Assembly (NCBI RefSeq): GCF_023556315.2
Contig: NZ_CP116221.1
Location: forward strand, 620,001 to 684,000
Origin: Psychroserpens ponticola
Lineage (GTDB): Bacteria > Bacteroidota > Bacteroidia > Flavobacteriales > Flavobacteriaceae
Direction: 5' to 3'
DNA: 64,000 nt
The position numbers and the translations under genes were made by a program. Below the pieces are notes generated by a model. The model saw only the letters and a program-made list of their open reading frames with translations. It had not been told where the DNA came from and searched no databases. Shown here in pieces: positions 19,208 to 30,000 of the stretch (positions within the stretch are counted from its first letter, which is position 1; each line of letters begins with the position of its first letter).

Positions 19208-19711
19208 TTAGTTACTCTTAAATTCAATTGTATCTCCTTTTTCTAAATTCCAAGTGTCGCTTAAACCTGCATTAACTTCTAAAACATATGTTGCAGGTGC
19301 TTCTGAAGGCAAAGAGGTTTCATCCATTGGTTTAGCATTTTTCTGAATGCTTACAATGCGTTTGTCTTCTGAAATATAAATGATGTCTAACGGGATTTTA
19401 GTGTTTTTCATATAGAAACTTCTGTAATCAGAATCTGGAAAAATAAAAAGCATCGCTTGGTTGTCTTCCATACTTTTGCGATACATCAATCCGGTTTGAG
19501 TAGAATAGTCATCATCAGCAATTTCAATATTTAGCGAAGCAATTAAAGAATCTGAAGTTGCTTTTTTAAGTTGAAGTTCGCCTTCCTTTTTAAAAGAAAT
19601 TGTAACAGTTTTTACTGTCGAATTTTGTTTTTGTTCTTTGCATGAAACAATATAAAAACAGAGAATACCAAATGAAGAAACAGCAAGTAGTTTAAGCCAT
19701 TGATGCTTCAT
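19208..19711 (-). CDS. DUF192-family lipoprotein
   Basis: A 167-residue protein with an N-terminal hydrophobic segment and lipobox YIVSC (Cys24). The DUF192 domain covers about residues 55-163: an early IEIADDDYSTQTGLMYRKSM, then MLFIFPDSDYRSFYMKNTKI, LDIIYISEDKRIVSI and a C-terminal YVLEVNAGLSDTWNLEKGD. The family forms a small beta barrel of unknown function. It starts 3 bp after lgt ends, so it is translated from the same message; Lgt would itself lipidate this protein. Confidence 0.88.
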   Translation of the reverse strand: MKHQWLKLLAVSSFGILCFYIVSCKEQKQNSTVKTVTISFKKEGELQLKKATSDSLIASLNIEIADDDYSTQTGLMYRKSMEDNQAMLFIFPDSDYRSFYMKNTKIPLDIIYISEDKRIVSIQKNAKPMDETSLPSEAPATYVLEVNAGLSDTWNLEKGDTIEFKSN

Positions 19712-19714
19712 AAA

Positions 19715-20638
19715 CTAGCTCAATTTTCGTTTTGCTTTATAAACAAACATGAAGTATAATCCAATTAAAACAAATGGAATACTTAACAATTGACCTGTGT
19801 TTAATAACCAATCTGTACGTTCAATATTTTGTGGTTCTTTTACGTATTCTACCACGAAACGAACAGTCCATAATAAAACTAAAAACAAGCCAAATAGAAA
19901 ACCTTGTTGTTTGCTTTTTTCTGTTTTCCAATACACATACATTAATATGAAAAACACAAAGACATAACTAAATGCTTCATACAGTTGAGCAGGATGTCTA
20001 AAAGGTACTTGCTCTAATAATTCTGTATATTTAGGATCACTACCTAAGGCAACATAAGCATCTTTTACGTTTTCAATACCAGTAATTCTTACAACTTCAT
20101 ATTTGTTATATGTATCTTGAATAAAACGTACTCCAAAAGAAGATTCGGTTACTTTACCTATTATTTCAGAATTGATGAAATTTCCTAGACGCACAAATAC
20201 AGCTCCTAATGACACTGGAACAACAACGCGATCAAGAACCCAAAGCACACTTTTTTTGACTATTTTTTTGTTAAAAAGATACATTGAAATAATCATACCT
20301 ATTGCAGCTCCATGACTGGCTAATCCTTGAAAACCTGTAAATTCAATACCTCCTTTAAACTTAAACGGAAGGAAGATGCTAAAGAAATCATCATTGATTA
20401 ATTCTGGTTGATAAAAAAAGACATGTCCTAAACGTGCACCAAGCATAATACCAATTACAGAATATATGAAAAGAGAATCTACTGCTTCATTAGTTTGGTT
20501 TTCATTCTTGAAAATTCGTTTTACAATATAGAAGCCTATTAAAAAGGCCACAATCCACATTACACTATAGTAATGAAGTGTAAAAAAACCTAAATCAATT
20601 CCTTTAGAAGGGTTCCATGCAATATCTAAAGCGTACAT
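19715..20638 (-). CDS. lgt: Prolipoprotein diacylglyceryl transferase
   Basis: A 307-residue integral membrane enzyme with about seven hydrophobic segments. It transfers diacylglycerol from phosphatidylglycerol to the lipobox Cys of prolipoproteins. Diagnostic stretches are HYYSVMWIVAFLIGF, GARLGHVFFYQ, QGLASHGAAIGMI (conserved His) and the Lgt signature VRLGNFINSEIIG. A later FRHPAQLYEA contains the conserved HP-x-QLYE motif. Several lipoprotein substrates are encoded in this window (for example at 14131, 19711, 33660, 34804 and 49354). Confidence 0.96.
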   Translation of the reverse strand: MYALDIAWNPSKGIDLGFFTLHYYSVMWIVAFLIGFYIVKRIFKNENQTNEAVDSLFIYSVIGIMLGARLGHVFFYQPELINDDFFSIFLPFKFKGGIEFTGFQGLASHGAAIGMIISMYLFNKKIVKKSVLWVLDRVVVPVSLGAVFVRLGNFINSEIIGKVTESSFGVRFIQDTYNKYEVVRITGIENVKDAYVALGSDPKYTELLEQVPFRHPAQLYEAFSYVFVFFILMYVYWKTEKSKQQGFLFGLFLVLLWTVRFVVEYVKEPQNIERTDWLLNTGQLLSIPFVLIGLYFMFVYKAKRKLS

Positions 20639-20702
20639 ATGTTTTGTTTTGTTGGGTAAAGATACTATTTATGCTTGAATGGTAGTAAACGTTAAGATAG
20701 TT

Positions 20703-20936
20703 TTAATCTTCTTTTTCTGGGACTGGGTCATAACCGCTTCGTCCCCATGGATGACAACTAAAAATCCTTTTAATTGCAAGTTTTCCACCTTTAAAAAAAC
20801 CATGTTTTTCTAAAGCTTCCTTTGCGTAATGTGAACACGTAGGTTCAAATCTACAAGTTGCAGGCGTTAATGGTGATATTAAAGTTTGATAGATTTTTAT
20901 AAAAAAGAGAAAAGGATATGTTAGAAGTTTTTTCAT
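20703..20936 (-). CDS. yidD: Membrane protein insertion efficiency factor YidD
   Basis: A 77-residue YidD. It has the N-terminal amphipathic/hydrophobic segment ([19 protein letters not shown]) and the Cys-rich signature [20 protein letters not shown], then [17 protein letters not shown]. YidD binds the inner membrane and helps YidC-dependent insertion. It is found here between lgt and cysS rather than beside yidC or rnpA. Confidence 0.95.
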   Translation of the reverse strand: MKKLLTYPFLFFIKIYQTLISPLTPATCRFEPTCSHYAKEALEKHGFFKGGKLAIKRIFSCHPWGRSGYDPVPEKED

Positions 20937-20960
20937 TTTTAACTAAATATCAGTTAGAGT

Positions 20961-20984
20961 GTCAGGTTGAGCGCAGTCGAAACC
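20961..20984. repeat. REP-like intergenic element
   Basis: GTCAGGTTGAGCGCAGTCGAAACC sits between cysS and yidD. This sequence type (reverse complement GGTTTCGACTGCGCTCAACC) is recalled as a recurrent intergenic repeat in Flavobacteriaceae. A degraded relative lies at 19139-19187. Confidence 0.55.
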
Positions 20985-21039
20985 TTATTAAATAGTCCGC
21001 AATACATAGTTCTCGAAAGAGCTCGAACAGACAAACGAT

Positions 21040-22521
21040 TTAATTAGTCGAAAATGTTGTACCATCCTTGCCATCATTTAACTGAATGCCTTTTGCAGCC
21101 AATTCATCACGAATTTTATCAGACAATGCAAAATCTTTATTAGCTCTTGCTTCTTGTCTCAATTGAATCAACAAATCAACAGCTCCAGAAAGTTTATCAG
21201 TACTTGTATCAGATTTAGTTTCATTTTTTAAACCTAAAACATCAAATGTAAACGCATTCATCGTTTGTTTCAATATTTCTAAATCTTCAGAAGTTAAAGA
21301 CGCATTATTGTCTTTAATTTGATTGATTAATTTTGCAGCTTCAAAAAGATGAGCAATCAAAATAGGAGCGTTGAAATCATCATTCATAGCATCATAACAT
21401 TTCTGTTTCCATTCAGAAACATTAAATGTAGATGTTGTTCCAGCTTTTAATTCGTCTAAATTATTTATAGCATCCATTAATCTGAAAAACCCTTTTTCGC
21501 TTGCTAATAAACCATCATCAGTTAAATCTAAAACACTTCTATAAGACGATTGTGCATTAAAAAAACGAATTACACTTGGTGAATACGCTTTACTGAAGAA
21601 TTTGTTGTTTCCAGATAATAGTTCATCTGGATTAACTGTGTTTCCAGTAGTTTTAGACATGCGTTGTCCATTCAACTGAAGCATATTTGCATGCATCCAA
21701 TAATTAACAGGAGAGGTGCCTTTTGCGGCTTCGCTTTGAGCAATTTCACATTCGTGATGAGGAAATTTCAAGTCCATTCCACCACCATGAATATCAAAAT
21801 TATCACCTAAATATTTTGTGCTCATTGCAGTACATTCTAAATGCCATCCAGGAAAACCATCACTCCAAGGTGACGGCCAACGCATAATATGTTGAGGTTC
21901 GGCTTTTTTCCAAAGTGCAAAATCTTGAGGATTTTTCTTATCACTTTGCCCTTCAAGTGCTCGTGTATTATGAATTAAGTCTTCGAGCTTTCGCTTGCTT
22001 AATTTTCCGTATTCATTCGTTTCGTTAAATTTATGTACATCAAAATAAACGGAACCATTAACTTCGTATCCAAAACCATTATTAATAATAGTTTTGATCA
22101 ATTCAATTTGTTCTATAATATGTCCAGTTGCTGTTGGCTCAATACTTGGTGGAAGAAAATTAAAAGTGTGTAATACATTGTGAAAATCGACAGTATAACG
22201 TTGAACAACTTCCATAGGTTCAATCTGTTCTAAACGTGCTTTTTTTGTGATTTTATCTTCACCAACATCAGCATCATTTTCTAAATGTCCTGCATCAGTA
22301 ATATTTCTTACATAACGAACTTTATAACCAATATGTTTTAAGTATCTAAATACCATGTCAAAAGACATAAATGTTCTTACATTTCCTAAATGGACATTGC
22401 TGTACACTGTAGGACCACAAACATACATGCCAACATAACCTGCTTCAATAGGCTTGAAAATTTCTTTTTTACCGCTTAATGAATTATAAATTTGAATGGT
22501 ATGATCTTGGTGTCGTTGCAT
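21040..22521 (-). CDS. cysS: Cysteinyl-tRNA synthetase
   Basis: A 493-residue class I synthetase that charges tRNA-Cys. Zinc ligands start at Cys35 in YVCGPTVY, the HIGH-type motif is VHLGNV, and [30 protein letters not shown] and the KMSKS-type motif RMSKTTGN follow in order. The C-terminal helical domain ([22 protein letters not shown]) is complete. It starts 26 bp after folE and is probably in the same operon. Confidence 0.97.
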   Translation of the reverse strand: MQRHQDHTIQIYNSLSGKKEIFKPIEAGYVGMYVCGPTVYSNVHLGNVRTFMSFDMVFRYLKHIGYKVRYVRNITDAGHLENDADVGEDKITKKARLEQIEPMEVVQRYTVDFHNVLHTFNFLPPSIEPTATGHIIEQIELIKTIINNGFGYEVNGSVYFDVHKFNETNEYGKLSKRKLEDLIHNTRALEGQSDKKNPQDFALWKKAEPQHIMRWPSPWSDGFPGWHLECTAMSTKYLGDNFDIHGGGMDLKFPHHECEIAQSEAAKGTSPVNYWMHANMLQLNGQRMSKTTGNTVNPDELLSGNNKFFSKAYSPSVIRFFNAQSSYRSVLDLTDDGLLASEKGFFRLMDAINNLDELKAGTTSTFNVSEWKQKCYDAMNDDFNAPILIAHLFEAAKLINQIKDNNASLTSEDLEILKQTMNAFTFDVLGLKNETKSDTSTDKLSGAVDLLIQLRQEARANKDFALSDKIRDELAAKGIQLNDGKDGTTFSTN

Positions 22522-22547
22522 GCTGAATACTTATTAGGTCTTTAAAA

Positions 22548-23225
22548 TTAAAACGTGGTTTCTAATTTGATATAATCTAAAAATTCTCTTTTGGTATCTT
22601 TGTCTTTGAATTTTCCACCAAATTCTGATGTTACTGTACTGCTTTCAATATCTCTTATACCTCTAGAATTTACACAAAGGTGTTTCGCATCAATAATACA
22701 AGCTACGTCTTGAGTATTTAAAACCTCTTGTAATTCTTTTACAATTTGAATGGTTAAACGTTCTTGTACTTGTGGTCGTTTAGCATAGTAGTCAACAATA
22801 CGATTCATTTTTGAAAGACCTACTACAGTTCCGTTCGAAATGTATGCAACATGTGCTCTGCCAACAATAGGTAATAAGTGATGCTCACAAGTTGAATATA
22901 GTGTGATGTTTTTTTCAACTAGCATTTCGCCATATTTATACTTATTATCAAAAGTAGAGGCTTTAGGTTTTCTTTTAGGATCTAATCCTCCAAAAATCTC
23001 GTTTACAAACATTTTTGCAACACGATTAGGAGTGCCTTTTAAGCTATCATCTGTTAAGTCTAGTCCTAAAGTTTCCATGATATGATGAACATCATCTTTA
23101 ATAATATCCATTTTTTCATCATTAGAAAGTTTGAATGCATCATTACGTAATGGTGTTTCAGATGAAGTGCTTATATGGTCATCACCTATGGCTTCAAAAT
23201 CTTCCAAGTCTTTTTCTATTTTCAT
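22548..23225 (-). CDS. folE: GTP cyclohydrolase I
   Basis: A 225-residue GTP cyclohydrolase I (GTP to 7,8-dihydroneopterin triphosphate), the entry to folate and also to queuosine through QueD. Zinc site and catalytic residues appear in YSTCEHHLLPIVGRAHVAYI and HLCVNSRG; the GLSKMNRIVDYYAKRPQVQERLT motif is intact. Family length is about 190-225, and the acidic N-terminal 35 residues are an extension. QueE (5027) and FolP (45701) use products of this pathway. Confidence 0.96.
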   Translation of the reverse strand: MKIEKDLEDFEAIGDDHISTSSETPLRNDAFKLSNDEKMDIIKDDVHHIMETLGLDLTDDSLKGTPNRVAKMFVNEIFGGLDPKRKPKASTFDNKYKYGEMLVEKNITLYSTCEHHLLPIVGRAHVAYISNGTVVGLSKMNRIVDYYAKRPQVQERLTIQIVKELQEVLNTQDVACIIDAKHLCVNSRGIRDIESSTVTSEFGGKFKDKDTKREFLDYIKLETTF

Positions 23226-23371
23226 TAATCAAATATTTCTGAATAGTATCAAATTCAGTTATAAAATTTAATGCTACTCATTGAATTCAAATTTTTTATC
23301 AAGCATTTAAATAAAGCTGCTTGGAGTTAAAAACGTCTAAATCAACTTAAAAAAGTTGCTTTTAGAGTTTG

Positions 23372-23379
23372 CAAAGATA
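23372..23379 (-). promoter_or_regulatory. Possible folE -7 element
   Basis: Reverse-strand TATCTTTG matches TAnnTTTG. It would give a leader of roughly 140 bases before folE. No paired TTG was found at normal spacing. Confidence 0.45.
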
Positions 23380-23443
23380 AACAATTAAAAAAAGTTAAAA
23401 CAGAGGTAGGAGTTTTTTAATCTCAAATGTTATAGTAGTGTTA

Positions 23444-23487
23444 TGTTAATGTTAGTATTGGACGTTAATTACCATTTGACATTAACA
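23444..23487. promoter_or_regulatory. Inverted repeat upstream of the adhesin cluster
   Basis: TGTTAATGT (23444-23452) and ACATTAACA (23479-23487) are perfect inverted 9-mers separated by 26 bases; a related GTTAAT lies between them. The arrangement suits a dimeric regulator or a looped site. Confidence 0.35.
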
Positions 23488-23540
23488 GTGTTTTAATTAA
23501 AATTTACTTAAATTTCACGTCTTTTAATCAATAGAAAGCT

Positions 23541-24017
23541 ATGAATATAAAATTCCTTCTGCCTTTGGCATTCATTTTTAGTGTGTTAACGGTAAACACG
23601 TCTTTTTCTCAAAGTAGTCAAAAGCAAAAACCGCTACAACATGTTGTTTATAATAGCAATGTTGATGCTCCTCTTACCTCAATAGAATTAAAGCAAATTA
23701 AAGAAGTTTACGGAGAACATGCTGAGGAAGATATTTTAAGTAAACCACAGCGTTTAAAAGACGTCAAGCATATTCTTAGAAATCGCGTTGAAGTTATAGA
23801 ACATCTTGGCAAAGATTTATCAAGTTTCACAAATTTATCTACTGTGCCACTTTTTAATCATTATAATAAGACTCTTAATCGAGATGCATTATACAATGCA
23901 AGTACATTTAATCCTTTAAAATATCAATTCAATTTTTATTCAAGAGAAGGTTCAAAAACTTACAGGTTTGATAATTCACCATATTTAATAATCATCAAAT
24001 CTCAAAACCCACAATAA
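23541..24017 (+). CDS. Small secreted protein upstream of the giant adhesin
   Basis: A 158-residue protein with a Sec signal peptide (cut near SFSQS, about residue 24). The mature part is mainly charged and predicted helical in the middle (LKQIKEVYGEHAEEDILSKP, KHILRNRVEVIEHLG), then beta-rich. No family recognised. It begins a likely two-gene operon with the adhesin 10 bp downstream, so a role in adhesin export or assembly is a reasonable guess only. Confidence 0.65.
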   Translation: MNIKFLLPLAFIFSVLTVNTSFSQSSQKQKPLQHVVYNSNVDAPLTSIELKQIKEVYGEHAEEDILSKPQRLKDVKHILRNRVEVIEHLGKDLSSFTNLSTVPLFNHYNKTLNRDALYNASTFNPLKYQFNFYSREGSKTYRFDNSPYLIIIKSQNPQ

Positions 24018-24027
24018 TCATCATATT

Positions 24028-27000
24028 ATGAAAAAAATAATTACACTATTATTCATCGCTTTTTCAGTTTTTTCATATGGTCAGGATATTCTGATGCAAG
24101 ATGGAACTATAAATCAATGTACTGATCGATTTTTTGATTCGGGAGGTGAGTTTGGGACTTATTCAAATGACGAGAATTTTTCGTTAACAATTTGTCCTAC
24201 GGCTACAGGTGATGCAATCCAGTTAAGTTTTACTGAATTTAATACACAATTAAATATTGATGTACTGACAATATATGATGGGCCAGATAATACATTTCCA
24301 TCTTTAGGTTCATTTTCTGGAGGAAACAACCCTGGTGTGGTTGAAGCTACAACACCTTCTGGATGTTTAACAATAGAATTTGTTTCTAATGGTTCTGGTA
24401 CAACTACTGGTTGGGCATCAGACATCGCTTGTTTAACTCCTTGTCAATCTATTATTGCAAACCTAGATAGTACTAATCCTGCATTTGATGTAAATAATAT
24501 TGTTGTTGCTGATGTTAATGAAGTGATAACTTTTAATGCTAGTGGAACCTTTTCAATTGATGGAACAGGAGCTACTTATGCATGGGATTTTGGAGATAGC
24601 AATTCAGGTACAGGAGCTACTACAACACATCAATATGCTACTGCTGGTTTGTATGCTGTAACCTTGATAATTACAGACACTAATCCTGCAGGATGTACTA
24701 GTACTAATGCTATTGATTTAACAGCTCAAATAGGAGCATCAGGTCCAGGTAATCCATTTGTAGAAGCCGGAGATGATATTGTTATTGATTGCGCAGATGA
24801 TTGTACAGATATAACTGCCGAGTTTTTAGAAATTGGAGAAACCAATACGTATACGGTATCTGCAATCCCTTTTGTGCCTCCTTTTTCTTTTGAAGGATTA
24901 ACAAATTCTTTAAATCCAAATGCGGATGATCAATGGACTGATGTTGAGAATTTACCTTTTGATTTTTGTTTTTTTACAAATATTGAAACCCAATTTCAAG
25001 TGGGTTCAAATGGCGTAATAAGTTTTGATGAAAACACAGGCGGAAATGGTTGGCAATTTACTGAAAGTTTACCTAATAATTCAAATGATACATTAGGTGA
25101 AGCCAATATTTTAACACCTACACATGATATTGATCCCACTGTCGGTAATGCTGAAGAAATTGCTTGGGAAATTATTGGTACTGCTCCAAATAGAGTGTTA
25201 GCAGTTTCATTTTTTGAAGTTCCTATGTATTCATGTACGACTTCAGTTGCAACACACATGGCAGTGCTATATGAAACAACAAATGTTATTGATATTTATA
25301 TTAAGGATAAGCCGTTATGTACAAGTTGGAACGATGGAAATGCCGCTGTAGGTATTCAAAATAATGCTGGTACAACAGCTTTCGTTCCGCCTGGAAGAAA
25401 TACAGGGCAATGGCAAGCAACTGATGAAGCTTGGCGTTTTACGCCTGCTGGTCCTAGTATAATTGATTTTGCTTGGTTAGATGATACAGGAGCTGTGATT
25501 GGTACAACACCTACATTAAATGTATGTCCAACAAGCACTACAACTTATACAGCTCAAGTAACATATACAAATTGTAATGGAGATGAAGTTATTGTAACTG
25601 ATGATGTTACAGTTACTAAAGATGTGCCTTTTACAGTAGATTTAGGTCCAGATCAAAATTTATGTGAAGGTGATGCTGATGTTGTTCTTGATGCAGACAT
25701 CGCTTCTGGCACAGCTACATATCAATGGTTTGCTAATGGTATTTTAATGTCAGGAGAAATAAACCCAACGCTTACTGTTTCATCACCAAATTCAGATACT
25801 TATCTAGTTGAAGTAACAGATCAAAGTTGTACGCTTACTGAAGAAATAGTAATTACATTTCATCCAAACCCGTTAATTAATCCGATCTCAATTTATGAGT
25901 TGTGTGATGATGCTGTTATTGATGATTTTACTGAATTTGATTTATCTACTAAAGATGCAGAGGTTATTGGAGCACAAACAGATGTGTTAATTTCATATCA
26001 TGTTTCTCAAGATGATGCGGATAATGATGAAAATCCCTTACCAGATTTATTTACTAATACGGTAAGTCCTCAAACCATTTTTGTTAGAATTGTAAACGCC
26101 AATAATCCTAATTGTTATGTAACTACGACTTTTGATTTATTAGTTGCGTCAGGAATTGTTTTAACTCAGCCTGATGATATGGTCGTTTGTGATGATGTTT
26201 CTGGAGATGGTTTTGAATCTTTTGATTTGAACTCTCAAACTGCTACAATTCTTGATGGTCAAACAGGAGTAACACTAACTTATCATCCTACTCAAGCAGA
26301 TGCCGTTAGTAATACTAATGGTTTAACGAGTCCTTATATTAACCTTACTAATCCTCAGACTATATTTGTAAGAGCCGAAAATGATTCCAATACTTTGTGT
26401 TTTGAAACCATAACTTTTGATTTAATTGTAAATTCAGGACCTGCAGTTATTATACCTACACCTTTATCTGTGTGTGATGATGATACTGATGGCTTTGCTA
26501 TGTTTACATTATCTGATGCAAATACTGAGATAATTAATGGTCAAGCTAATGTTAGTGTAACTTATTATGAAACTCTTGCAGATGCAAATACTGCTACTAA
26601 CGAAATTTTCTCACCTTATACTAATATTGTTCCCAACTTACAAACTGTTTTTGTAAGATTGGATGATTCTGTAAATGGGTGTTTTAGCACCACTACTTTA
26701 GATTTAGAGGTTGTAAGTAATCCGACAGCAAATATAGTTACACCTTTATCGGTTTGTGATGATGACAATGATGGATTTTCAAGTTTTGAATTAAGTTTAA
26801 AAGATTCAGAATCGATAGGAGTTCAAACAGGTATGGTTGTGACGTATCATGAGACCGAGTCAGATGCGATTAATGGCGTTAATGTTTTGGCAATACCATA
26901 TGATAATATTGTTCCAAGTGTTCAGACCGTATACATAAGAGTAGAGAGTGGTTCAACGGGTTGTTATGATACCGTAGAGCTTATATTACTAGTAAATCCG

Positions 27001-30000
27001 ATACCCAATACATTATCAGTTACGGCTTATGAGTTGTGTGATTATGATTTACCAGGCGATGAGATAGAGCAGTTTGATTTACCAACGAAAGATGCTGAGA
27101 TATCTGATGGTCAAATGGTCACAGTTAGTTATTATGAGACTTTATCAGATGCTGAAGGATTACTTAATCCAATAGTAGGTCTTTATAGTAATACGAGTAA
27201 TCCCCAAATGATTTACTATGCACTCGTAAGTACAACGACAAATTGTGTAGCAACTGGGAGTTTTGAATTGGTAGTAAACCCGTTACCATCTATAGTTGTT
27301 CCAACAGCATTAGAGGTTTGTGATGATGGCGTTCCTGATGGTTTAACGAGTATCGATTTAACGATTAAGAATCAGGAGATAGCACCTAATCCTAATTATT
27401 CTGTGAGTTATTATTTAACTCAAATGGATGCAGATTTAGCATTAAATCCCTTACCAATTCCTTATACTAATATAGTAAATGGTCAAATCGTATTTGTACG
27501 AGTTCAAGATATAAATACAGGATGTTATGCTACCACGCTTTTAACTTTGGTTGTAGAGCAAGCACCAGTTGCAAATACGCCAACTCCTTTAGAGTATTGT
27601 GATGCAGATAGTGATGGTTTTGGAGTTTTTACTTTAACTGATGCAGATACAGAGATTACTTCAGGCGATCCGGCTTTAACGGTTAGTTATCATGAGACTA
27701 TGGCAGATGCAGATAATAATGTAAATGCATTAGGGAGTCCTTATAACAATATTGTAGAAGATCAACAAACAATTTATGTACGCGTTGAGAGCGCAACAAT
27801 CGCCACAGATTGCGCGACAATAGTAGAACTTATATTAATAGTACATCCAACGCCACAGATAGAAGATCCAACTCCTTTAGAGGAATGTGATGATGTGTCT
27901 GCAGATGGTTTTGCGCAGTTTGATTTGAGAAGTAAAGATTTAGAGATATTAGATGGATTAGACCCTTTACAATATCTAGTGACTTATTATGAGATAGAGG
28001 CAAATGCAGAATCTGGTATGAATGCTATTTTAAATCCAACTAACTATACCAATACGACAGCCTTTAATCAAATGTTATGGGTTCGAGTAGAGGATACAGT
28101 TAATGGCTGTTATAAGATTACAACCTTAGAGTTAATTGTGAATGCCCTTCCAGTGCTATTACAACCAGTTCCATTAGAGTTATGTGATGATAATAATCCA
28201 GGAGATGAGATAGAGGCATTTACATTAGAGGATTCCAATTCAGAGATGTTAAATGGACAGACAGGAATTAGTTTCACATATTATCAGACGCAGTTGGATG
28301 CAGATAATGACACAAATCCAATTGTAAGTCCTTACATGAATACAAGCAATCCACAAACGGTATTTGTAAGAGCTACAGATGATGTTACAGGATGTTTTGT
28401 AAGTACAACCGCTACGATACTATTAAGAGTTAACCCTATTCCATCACCAGCGCCTCCGACAGATTTAGAGGTTTGTGATGCTGATAATGATGGTTTTGAA
28501 GTTTTTGATTTAGAGAGTAAAACTCTAGAGATCATTAATGGAGAGTTAGATATTGCAATTACGTACCATGAGACTCAGAGTGATGCAGATATGGATCTAA
28601 ATGCACTTGTTAGTCCATACACAAATATAGTAATGGATGAGCAGATGATTTACATTCGAGCAGAGAATATAATAACAGGCTGTTATAATACCTCTGAGGT
28701 TTTAATCATCCGTGTGTTACCTTCACCAGAAGTTCCAGTAGATATTGACGACTATGTAATTTGTGACACCAATAATGATGGTTTTGCACAGTTTGATTTA
28801 ACGACTAAGGATTCAGAGATATTAGGGACACAGATTCCATCAGACTTTATACTGACCTATCATATTACTATTGGAGATGCTCAATCAGGAAATAACCCAA
28901 TAGTAAATGTAACCAACTACACTAATGTTTTAAATCCACAGACGATTTATGTTCGATTAGTAAGCGTTCTCAATGGTTGTGTAACAACGACAGGTTTCTT
29001 TGATATCCGAGTAGAGTTACCACCAGAGGCTATCCAACCAACACCATTAGAGTTGTGTGATGATGAGATTGCAGATGAAGTTACCGTTTTTGATTTGACC
29101 TTAAAGGATAATGAGATTACAGGTGGCGAATCAAGTTGGAGTGTTTCTTACTATGAGACAGATGCAGATGCACAGTCAGAGATTAATGCTGTAGATGCAG
29201 AGACTTATAGTAATAGTTCAGTAAATGGAGCAGCGGCGAATCCACAGACTTTATATGTTGTTGTTACAGATACAGATACAGGTTGTGTGGATTATACAAC
29301 ATTAACGATTCGTGTATTACCAAATCCAACACCTAGTTTAGATCCAGATGATTTAGAGTTGTGTGATGATATCAATCCAGGCGATATGGAAGAGGAGTTT
29401 GATCTTACAGAGAATGAGGTTTATATCATCAATGGAGAATCAGGAGTTACTGCGACGTATCATGAGACAGAGGAAGATGCCGAATTAGGATTGAATGCTA
29501 TCGTGGCTCCAATGGCGTATACCAACACAAGTACACCACAAACGATTTATGTACGAGTAACAAATGATATAACCGAGTGTTATACATTAGTAACCTTTGA
29601 TATAATCGTAAACCCATTACCAGATGTTGTAGCCGTTACAGATTTTATACTTTGTGAGTTAAATACAGATGGTATCGACGATTTTGATTTGACCCTTAAG
29701 GATGCTGAAATCTTAAACGGTCAAGATGCAACAATGTTTACAGTGACTTACCATGAGACGCAAACCGATGCAGATGATTTAATCAATGCCTTGGTTAGTC
29801 CTTATACAAATCTCACAAATCCACAACAGATTTTTATAGCGATTACAAATAATGATACAGGCTGTTCAATAAGCACGCCGAGTTTTAATATTGAAGTTCA
29901 GGAAGCAGCAGAGGCTAACTCAGGTATGGAGCCTATTTTAGAGGAGATTTGTGACGATCAGATGGATGATGATGGCGATTTAAGTAATAATAGCGCTCAG

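Larger units (their letters stand above)
23226..23540. other. Divergent intergenic region, folE / adhesin cluster
   Basis: These 315 bases between divergent genes contain a reverse-strand -7 element (23372-23379) and a 9-bp inverted repeat (23444-23487). No ORF of note and no folate-sensing riboswitch were recognised. Confidence 0.6.

Noticed and set aside
23226-23400. Folate (THF) riboswitch before folE
   Set aside because: The possible leader is long enough, but I could not find the expected junctions; it is plain AT-rich sequence.
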